Below, in pieces: positions 57,917-64,000 of a stretch of 64,000 nucleotides of DNA. Position numbers and translations under genes: made by a program. This DNA is from Arachidicoccus sp. (GTDB taxonomy: Bacteria > Bacteroidota > Bacteroidia > Chitinophagales > Chitinophagaceae): positions 1-64,000 of the forward strand of contig JAPWKH010000014.1 in NCBI GenBank assembly GCA_028283605.1. Direction: 5' to 3'. Position 1 is the stretch's first letter; each line of letters begins with the position of its first letter. A model generated the notes under the pieces. The model had not been told where the DNA came from, did not search any database, and saw nothing but the letters and a program-made list of their open reading frames with translations.

Positions 57917-60313
57917 ATGACTAAAATCCGCCTTTCTTTCTGCTCACTTTTCTTATTGTTAAATATCTGTTCAATAGCACAATCTGCTTTTCAGCCAAAT
58001 AAATCCATTTACCACAAAGATTGGATAGATTTAAACAAAAACGGGAAGAAAGATATTTACGAAGATCCTTCACAACCTATAGATGCACGCGTAAAAAATT
58101 TATTATCCCAAATGACTGTTGATGAAAAAACTTGTCAATTAGCAACATTGTATGGATGGAAGCGTGTTTTGAAAGATTCGTTGCCCACACAGGCATGGAA
58201 AGATTCGATTTGGAAAGACGGTATTGCAAATATCGATGAAGAATTCAATGGTTTCGAAGAATGGGGACGTCGCGATAAATCAACTTTAGCTACAAATATT
58301 GTTCATCATATCTGGGGAATGAATGAAGTACAACGATTCTTCATCGAACAGACAAGACTCGGCGTGCCGGCAGATTTTACCAATGAAGGTATTCGCGGCG
58401 TAGAAGCATACATCGCAACTTCTTTTCCTACAGAAATGAATATGGGAATGACTTGGGATAAAGAACTTGTATACAAAGAAGGGCAAATAGAAGGGGCGGA
58501 AGCAAAGGCATTGGGTTATTCAAATGTGTACGCGCCGATTATGGACGTAGCACGCGATCAGCGTTGGGGAAGGCTCGAAGAATCTTTCGGAGAAGCGCCT
58601 TATTTAGTTGCGCAACTCGGCTATCAAATGTGTATTGGAATGCAGGAGCAAGGAATTGCCTCTACATTAAAACACTTTGCCGTTTACAGCGCCAATTATG
58701 CCGCTCGTGAAGGTTTAGCAAGAACGGATCCGCAAATTCCAGAAAGAGAAATGCGCGATATAGAATTATATCCGTTTGAATATGTAATTGAAAAAGCACA
58801 CCCTAAAGGTGTAATGAGCTCTTATAACGATTATGATGGTGTTCCTATTTCAGGAAGTAAATATTGGTTAACGGATGTATTGCGTAACAAATTTGGATTT
58901 AAAGGCTATGTTGTAAGTGATAGTGATGCATTGGAATATTTGTACAACAAACATCATGTAGCAGCAGATTTTAAAGATGCAGTATATCAGGCATTAACAG
59001 CAGGTATGAATGTGCGCACCACATTTGTGCCGCCAAATGATATGATTATAGCGGCACGCGAATTGGTCAAAGAAAATAAGTTGCCCGTTTCTGTTTTGGA
59101 CAGTCGAGTGGCAGATGTGTTGCGCGTAAAATTTGAAGTAGGCCTATTTGATCATCCTTATGTAGAAGATGTCAAACATAGTGAAAATATAGTGAATAGT
59201 GCCGAACATGAAGCTGTTTCCCTGCGCGCTTCAAGAGAAAGTATTGTATTGCTGAAGAATGCAGATAATATTCTCCCGTTTAATAAAAGCATTAATAAGG
59301 TTGCTGTTATAGGTCCGAACGCTACAAATGACAGCTATGCGCATACGCATTACGGGCCGAGTGGTACAAAAAGCGTAAATGTATTAGAAGGAATAGAAAA
59401 TAAATTGGGAAAAGATAAAGTGCTGTACGCAAAAGGTTGTGAATTGGTTGATAAACATTGGCCTGAGAGCGAAATTTTACCTGTGCCGCCGAATGCTACT
59501 GAGCAAGCGCAGATAGATTCCGCGGTAGCAGTTGCCAAACAGGCAGATGTTTCAATTGTAGTTTTAGGTGGTAATACCAAAACTGCCGGAGAAAGCAAAA
59601 GCCGTACTAATCTTGATTTGCCGGGGTATCAGTCAAATTTAATTCAAGCGATACAGGCAATAGGAAAACCTGTTGTTGTTGTATTGCTTGGCAGCCAGCC
59701 AATGACAATAAATTGGATTGATAAATATATTCCAGGAATTATCTATGCAGGTTATCCGGGTTCAAATGGAGGTACAGCCATCGCAGATGTATTATTTGGC
59801 GATTACAACCCCGGCGGAAAATTATCTATGACGTTTCCCAAATCTGTCGGGCAATTGCCATTACATTTTCCTGCCAAGCCAAATTCCCAGTCAGATGCAG
59901 GCGAAACGGCGAGAATTAAAGGCTTGTTGTATCCATTTGGTTTCGGACTAAGTTATACAACGTTTAAGTATTCAAATTTGATCGTTCCTAAAACTGTTCC
60001 TCTAAATAACGATGTAAAAATTTCGGTAGATGTTACCAATACAGGAAAAGTGGCAGGAGATAATGTGGTTCAATTATACACAAGAGATTCAGTTAGTTCT
60101 GTAACTACATTTGAGAAAAATTTGGCAGGTTTTGAACGCGTACACTTAAATCCGGGCGAAACAAAAACTGTGAATTTTACCATTGCGAACAATGATTTAA
60201 AATTATGGAACAGAGAAATGCAACATGTGGTAGAACCCGGAGATTTTATTGCAATGATAGGAAATTCGTCTGCTGATATTCAAATTAAATCTGTATTTAC
60301 GATGGTGGAATAA
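57917..60313 (+). CDS. GH3-family beta-glucosidase/xylosidase (BglX-like)
   Basis: A 798-residue exported glycosidase starting at the ATG at 57917. It has a signal peptide (about 1-20, ending CSIAQ), a short calcium-type loop (DLNKNGKKDIYED), the GH3 barrel with TLKHFAVYSA, the nucleophile aspartate in YVVSDSDALEYLY, the second GH3 domain (ALLKN.. to PKSVGQLPLHF) and a fibronectin III-like domain at the end. It should act on beta-linked oligosaccharides in the periplasm. The exact sugar is not predictable. No SusC/SusD or regulator gene is beside it. Confidence 0.92.
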   Translation: MTKIRLSFCSLFLLLNICSIAQSAFQPNKSIYHKDWIDLNKNGKKDIYEDPSQPIDARVKNLLSQMTVDEKTCQLATLYGWKRVLKDSLPTQAWKDSIWKDGIANIDEEFNGFEEWGRRDKSTLATNIVHHIWGMNEVQRFFIEQTRLGVPADFTNEGIRGVEAYIATSFPTEMNMGMTWDKELVYKEGQIEGAEAKALGYSNVYAPIMDVARDQRWGRLEESFGEAPYLVAQLGYQMCIGMQEQGIASTLKHFAVYSANYAAREGLARTDPQIPEREMRDIELYPFEYVIEKAHPKGVMSSYNDYDGVPISGSKYWLTDVLRNKFGFKGYVVSDSDALEYLYNKHHVAADFKDAVYQALTAGMNVRTTFVPPNDMIIAARELVKENKLPVSVLDSRVADVLRVKFEVGLFDHPYVEDVKHSENIVNSAEHEAVSLRASRESIVLLKNADNILPFNKSINKVAVIGPNATNDSYAHTHYGPSGTKSVNVLEGIENKLGKDKVLYAKGCELVDKHWPESEILPVPPNATEQAQIDSAVAVAKQADVSIVVLGGNTKTAGESKSRTNLDLPGYQSNLIQAIQAIGKPVVVVLLGSQPMTINWIDKYIPGIIYAGYPGSNGGTAIADVLFGDYNPGGKLSMTFPKSVGQLPLHFPAKPNSQSDAGETARIKGLLYPFGFGLSYTTFKYSNLIVPKTVPLNNDVKISVDVTNTGKVAGDNVVQLYTRDSVSSVTTFEKNLAGFERVHLNPGETKTVNFTIANNDLKLWNREMQHVVEPGDFIAMIGNSSADIQIKSVFTMVE

Positions 60314-60358
60314 TCTCCCTTTGTTGAAAAAATATTTTTAAAAACAGATATTTCATTG

Positions 60359-60366
60359 TACTTTTG
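60359..60366 (+). promoter_or_regulatory. Probable -7 element of rpsO
   Basis: TACTTTTG matches TAnnTTTG and lies 50 bases before the rpsO ATG, placing the start of transcription near 60372. No exact TTG is found at the usual distance upstream. Confidence 0.45.
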
Positions 60367-60415
60367 CGCTCGAATAATAAAAGAAGTAAATTTAAAAGAG
60401 GTCAAAAAGAAGAAG

Positions 60416-60688
60416 ATGTCTTATTTAACAAAAGAAAAAACAGCGAATATTTTCGCAAAGTACGGTGGAAATGCCGCTAATACAGGATCAATCGAAGGTC
60501 AGGTTGGCTTACTTACAGAGCGTATTCTTGGCATTTCTGAGCATTTAAAATCCAACAAGAAAGATTTCAGTTCTCAACGCGGATTGATGAAAATGGTAGG
60601 CCAACGTAAGCGCTTACTTGCTTATTTACAAAAGCACAATCTTCAAGGCTACCGCGCACTAATTGAGCAACTCGGTCTTAGAAAATAA
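60416..60688 (+). CDS. rpsO: 30S ribosomal protein S15
   Basis: A 90-residue four-helix ribosomal protein, starting at [18 protein letters not shown] (ATG at 60416; the frame is open to 60356). [40 protein letters not shown] and RKRLLAYLQ are the rRNA-binding landmarks. S15 binds the central domain of 16S rRNA and in many bacteria represses its own translation. It is followed by a strong terminator and then pnp, the classical rpsO-pnp order. Confidence 0.97.
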   Translation: MSYLTKEKTANIFAKYGGNAANTGSIEGQVGLLTERILGISEHLKSNKKDFSSQRGLMKMVGQRKRLLAYLQKHNLQGYRALIEQLGLRK

Positions 60689-60710
60689 ATTATTATGCAC
60701 CTTATATTTA

Positions 60711-60752
60711 TTCCCAACATACAGATACATGATGTTGGGAATAGTTTTTTTG
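60711..60752 (+). terminator. Intrinsic terminator between rpsO and pnp
   Basis: TTCCCAACAT (60711-60720) pairs perfectly with ATGTTGGGAA (60732-60741), followed by TAGTTTTTTT. It should end most rpsO transcripts, so pnp has its own promoter or relies on read-through. Confidence 0.8.
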
Positions 60753-60851
60753 TATAAGGTTGTATTTTTATTCACGGAAAATGGTTTGGCTTCGCTTTCA
60801 TATCTCCACTTATTTTAACTGAAGCGCCGTTTTTCATACAAAAAATTATTT

Positions 60852-63011
60852 ATGTTATCACAACCATTAAGTGTTTCTTTTGATTTGGGTGGCGGTCGCG
60901 AAGTGTTTATCGAAACGGGCAAGCTTGCTCGTCAGGCAGATGGCGCGGTTACTATTCGTCAGGGAAATAATATTTTGCTTGCAACTGTTGTTGCCAATAA
61001 AGAGCCGAAAGAAGGGCAATCATTTTTTCCTTTAAGTGTAGATTATCAGGAAAAATTTGCATCTGCAGGTCGTATTCCGGGTTCATTTTTCAAACGTGAA
61101 GCACGCTTGAATGACTATGAAATATTGACGAGCCGTTTAGTGGATCGTGCTTTGCGCCCATTATTTCCTGAAGATTATTTATGCGATGTACAGGTATTAA
61201 TTACACTCATTTCCAGCGATGCTGAAATTCTGCCCGATGCGTTGGCTTGTCTTGCTGCATCTGCGGCTTTAGCTGTTTCGGATATTCCTATTAAAGAAAT
61301 TATTTCCGAAGTTCGTGTGGCACGTGTGGCCGGTAATTTTATAGTAAATCCATCACGAAGCGAATTGGAAAAAGCAGATATGGATTTCATCATCGCGGCA
61401 ACGGAAAAAAATCTGATGATGGTAGAAGGCGAAAGTAAAGAGTGCAGTGAAGAAGATTTGGTAAAAGCTTTGGGTGTTGCACATGATGCGATTCGCATAC
61501 AAATAAAAGCACAAGAGCAATTGCGTGCGCTGAAAGGCATTACACAAAATAGAGATTATCTGAAACCTGCAACTAATGACGAAATCAAAGAGAAAGTTGC
61601 GGCGTTTTCAAAAGATAAAATTTACGAAATTTCAAAAGGGCAAACAACCAAACATGAACGTGGCGATGCGTATAAAGCATTGAAAGATGCTTTGATAGAA
61701 AGCTTTGGAGAAGATGCCGGTGATGAAACGAAAAAATTGGCAAAAAAATATTTTGATGACTTACAATGGGAAGTAGTCCGCAATATGATTCTGGATGATC
61801 GTATTCGGTTAGATGGAAGAAAATTGGATCAGATTCGGCCGTTGTCAATGGAAACAGATGTATTGCCTACACCGCATGGCTCATCATTGTTCACACGCGG
61901 AGAAACACAATCTTTAACTACAGTTACATTTGGAACTCCTTTAGATGAATTATTGATTGAAAGTGCAGCAAAATCTTACGATTCTAAATTTTTCCTGCAT
62001 TATAATTTTCCGCCATTCAGCACCGGCGAAGTAAAAATGATGCGCGGTCAAAGCCGTCGTGAAGTTGGACATGGAAACTTGGCTATGCGCAGTTTAAAAC
62101 AAATGATTCCTACAGGAGATTATGCATATACTGTTCGCGTAGTAAGTGATATTTTGGAGTCAAACGGCTCATCGTCTATGGCAACTGTTTGTGCAGGATC
62201 ATTAGCATTAATGGACGCAGGCGTTCCTATTCCAAAGCACGTAAGTGGTATTGCGATGGGATTGATTACACGAGAAGATGGCAAGTATGCAATTCTTTCA
62301 GACATTTTGGGAGATGAAGATCATTTGGGCGATATGGACTTTAAAGTAACAGGTACGCGCGATGGAATTTGCGGTGTGCAAATGGACATCAAAGTAGATG
62401 GCTTGAGCATGGATATTATGCGCGAAGCTTTGAACCAGGCAAAAGCAGGCCGCTTGCATATTCTGAATGCGATGTACGATGCAATTGCCGAAGCTCGCCC
62501 GGATGTAAAACCACACGCACCACGCATGGTAAAACTGATTATTGATAAAGAATTTATCGGCGCAGTAATCGGGCCCGGCGGAAAAGTAATTCAGGAATTA
62601 CAGAAAGAAACCGGAACCACTATCAACATTGAAGAAGTGGCAGATAAAGGCGAAGTGAGTATTTTCTCCAATAATAAAGAAGGTGTACAAAAAGCTGTTG
62701 ATACTATTCGCAGTATCGTGGCTATTCCTGAAGTTGGCGATGTGTATGAAGGTACTGTGAAAGGTATAAAAGAATTTGGCGCATTTGTAGAATTCTTACC
62801 CAAGAAAGAAGGTTTGTTGCACATCTCTGAAATAAGTTGGAAACGCCTTGAATCTATGGATGGTATTTTTAAAGAAGGCGATAAAGTAAAAGTGAAACTG
62901 GTAGGCATTGATCAAAAAACAGGTAAATACAAACTAAGTCGAAAAGCTTTGATGCCACGACCTGAAAGGCAAGATGCAAATGGAGCACAAAACAATACTT
63001 CAGTGTCGTAA
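60852..63011 (+). CDS. pnp: Polynucleotide phosphorylase
   Basis: A 719-residue phosphorolytic 3'-5' exoribonuclease. Two RNase PH-like domains (about 10-225 and 330-560, with FFPLSVDYQEKFASAGRIPG, HYNFPPFSTGEVKMMRGQSR and SDILGDEDHLGDMDFKVTGT), a KH domain (FIGAVIGPGGKVIQELQKET) and an S1 domain (GDVYEGTVKGIKEFGAFVEF) are complete. It degrades mRNA and can add tails to RNA. It follows rpsO by 163 bp across a terminator. The length matches E. coli PNPase (711). Confidence 0.97.
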   Translation: MLSQPLSVSFDLGGGREVFIETGKLARQADGAVTIRQGNNILLATVVANKEPKEGQSFFPLSVDYQEKFASAGRIPGSFFKREARLNDYEILTSRLVDRALRPLFPEDYLCDVQVLITLISSDAEILPDALACLAASAALAVSDIPIKEIISEVRVARVAGNFIVNPSRSELEKADMDFIIAATEKNLMMVEGESKECSEEDLVKALGVAHDAIRIQIKAQEQLRALKGITQNRDYLKPATNDEIKEKVAAFSKDKIYEISKGQTTKHERGDAYKALKDALIESFGEDAGDETKKLAKKYFDDLQWEVVRNMILDDRIRLDGRKLDQIRPLSMETDVLPTPHGSSLFTRGETQSLTTVTFGTPLDELLIESAAKSYDSKFFLHYNFPPFSTGEVKMMRGQSRREVGHGNLAMRSLKQMIPTGDYAYTVRVVSDILESNGSSSMATVCAGSLALMDAGVPIPKHVSGIAMGLITREDGKYAILSDILGDEDHLGDMDFKVTGTRDGICGVQMDIKVDGLSMDIMREALNQAKAGRLHILNAMYDAIAEARPDVKPHAPRMVKLIIDKEFIGAVIGPGGKVIQELQKETGTTINIEEVADKGEVSIFSNNKEGVQKAVDTIRSIVAIPEVGDVYEGTVKGIKEFGAFVEFLPKKEGLLHISEISWKRLESMDGIFKEGDKVKVKLVGIDQKTGKYKLSRKALMPRPERQDANGAQNNTSVS

Positions 63012-63040
63012 ATAGTAAAACAGATATTTATTTTTATCAT

Positions 63041-63076
63041 TGAAAGCAGCCTATTTTATATTGTAGGCTGCTTTCA
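63041..63076. terminator. Shared terminator between pnp and RES toxin genes
   Basis: TGAAAGCAGCCTA (63041-63053) pairs perfectly with TAGGCTGCTTTCA (63064-63076), followed by TTTTT. It lies between the convergent pnp and RES genes, and its right arm includes the RES stop codon. Confidence 0.8.
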
Positions 63077-63535
63077 TTTTTGGAAGAGGCGTTTATCAAA
63101 TTCAAACTTTTCTGTTTTTGTAATTTTTATATAACGAAAATCAGGGTGATTTGGATTTATTAAATAATTAAAATCTCCGGGAACTACAACGGACGGAACT
63201 TTCAAGATAAGATAATTATTTGCTTGTAAAAAGCTATCGCCTATTTCTTGCGTAGAATATCCATAAGGAATGTCTTTCCAATCAGCAGGAAGTGTATTTG
63301 GTTTTATTTCTTCAATGGCTATATCATCCGGAATGTAAATAGTAACCAAGTAATAATCATTGGGAATAATTCCAAGCGGTATATGCACCGCAATTTCCGT
63401 AGTACATAATGCTCTTGATTCACTTGTATAAATTACGGGAAAGCCCTTTTTATTCCACCGGCCGCCGGCAAGTTCTGCTCCTTTACCGGATAGATCATTT
63501 TTGTATTTTCCCTTACATAATCTGTAAACTGTCAT
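63074..63535 (-). CDS. RES-domain toxin (NAD-degrading type)
   Basis: A 153-residue toxin of the RES family, whose studied members destroy NAD+ in the host cell. GKGAELAGGRWNKKGFPVIY holds the conserved arginine and tyrosine, SESRALCTTEIAVH the glutamate, and LKVPSVVVPGDFNYLINPNH the later serine-proline-rich motif. Its start overlaps the stop of the Xre/MbcA-type antitoxin gene by one base, the usual coupling of such pairs. The toxin should be harmless while bound to the antitoxin. Confidence 0.9.
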   Translation of the reverse strand: MTVYRLCKGKYKNDLSGKGAELAGGRWNKKGFPVIYTSESRALCTTEIAVHIPLGIIPNDYYLVTIYIPDDIAIEEIKPNTLPADWKDIPYGYSTQEIGDSFLQANNYLILKVPSVVVPGDFNYLINPNHPDFRYIKITKTEKFEFDKRLFQK

Positions 63536-63984
63536 TAGGCTAAAACTCCTTGTTCTATACGAGTCAGTTCATCTTTGATAAGCCTTATTCCAAACGTATT
63601 ATCTAAAAATTCTTTTGGTGCAATGCTGCCGAGTGCTATATTGGTAGTTTGAAGCCACGTATTGAAGTTTTCCTGATTGCCGAATACTTCTATGCCGTAA
63701 TTAAAAAGCATGCTAAGCTCTAAAATTTTTTCTGAGTAGATGGGATCAAAAGTTTTATTTTCTTTTTTGTAACGCTGCATTGTACGTTCGGAAAGATGGA
63801 GAAAATCAGACCATTCATGTATATCAAAAGCGCTTTTGTCAACGATTGTTTTAAATGTTGGAAATTTGATTCCTCTTTTTATAGAGTTGATTAGTGAGAA
63901 TACATTATTGCTATCTGCAATAGTGTAAGCTATGGCAGGTTCATTTATTTGGTCGTCTTTGTCAGATTGTTTGTAGCTTTTCAT
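63535..63984 (-). CDS. Xre/MbcA/ParS-type antitoxin
   Basis: A 149-residue antitoxin. An N-terminal helix-turn-helix (about 55-100: FLHLSERTMQRYKKENKTFD) is followed by the toxin-binding MbcA/ParS/Xre domain (about 100-145: ALGSIAPKEFLDNTFGIRLI). It neutralises the RES toxin and should repress its own operon; the promoter lies in the 16 bases up to the window's end or beyond. The first-gene position before the toxin is typical. Confidence 0.88.
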   Translation of the reverse strand: MKSYKQSDKDDQINEPAIAYTIADSNNVFSLINSIKRGIKFPTFKTIVDKSAFDIHEWSDFLHLSERTMQRYKKENKTFDPIYSEKILELSMLFNYGIEVFGNQENFNTWLQTTNIALGSIAPKEFLDNTFGIRLIKDELTRIEQGVLA

Positions 63985-64000
63985 TTCTCAATTTTACACA

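Overview
The window is about 64 kb of AT-rich chromosome from a member of the Bacteroidota, most likely family Chitinophagaceae. The phylum call rests on several independent signs: promoters of the TTG / TAnnTTTG type instead of TTGACA/TATAAT, a secreted protein with a type IX secretion C-terminal sorting domain, an unusually long NusB in a nusB-DUF1573-yajC-coaE cluster, stand-alone PAS-LuxR regulators, and an outer-membrane beta-barrel protein with a carboxypeptidase-like N-terminal domain. The family call is inference from gene content. Most of the window is housekeeping; no phage, integrase, insertion sequence or CRISPR array was found.

Layout. 1-8.2 kb is regulatory and accessory: the start of a sensor kinase and its OmpR-type regulator, two LuxR-type regulators, a seven-bladed secreted beta-propeller protein, an orphan protein, and a membrane protein / NarL-type kinase / regulator operon. 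8.3-12 kb holds lspA, vanZ-like, lpxD-like, a phosphopantetheinyl transferase and dcd, plus a candidate small RNA at 10.63-10.73 kb. 12.2-17.9 kb encodes envelope proteins: a large beta-barrel protein and a YceI / porin / YceI-like operon. 18.2-23.2 kb looks like a low-oxygen or stress module: adhP, a small helical protein, a PAS histidine kinase, a response regulator fused to a CRP/FNR-type DNA-binding module, and a tandem universal stress protein. Perfect TGAT-N4-ATCA palindromes lie beside these genes. 23.3-25.5 kb pairs an AmgK-like sugar kinase fused to a RapZ C-terminal domain with a MurU-like uridylyltransferase, which suggests cell-wall sugar recycling. 25.7-26.7 kb is rpsL-rpsG without fusA. 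26.9-32.8 kb is a deoxysugar (L-fucose-like) catabolic cluster. 32.9-39.4 kb holds tRNA-Leu(UAG), trigger factor with a histidine-rich tail, ddl, a PASTA protein, rhodanese, hpf, an FtsX-like permease and truB.

39.4-48.6 kb holds oxyR, a TMEM175 channel, a CCG iron-sulfur protein, serA, dtd, a MazG-like protein, yihY, an ECF sigma factor, a beta-CASP nuclease and AMP nucleosidase. 48.8-54.4 kb is the four-gene ligase-associated DNA repair operon (exonuclease, ATP-dependent ligase, Lhr-like helicase, PdeM nuclease). 54.5-64 kb has a lipoprotein, coaE-yajC-DUF1573-nusB, a GH3 glycosidase, rpsO, pnp and a RES/Xre toxin-antitoxin pair.

The items most worth a second look are the PAS kinase / REC-CRP regulator with its candidate operators, the AmgK-RapZ fusion, a roughly 90-bp leader repeated upstream of three unrelated start codons, the small RNA candidate, and two copies of a three-hairpin REP-like module. 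All homology statements come from reading motifs by eye; no database search was run.
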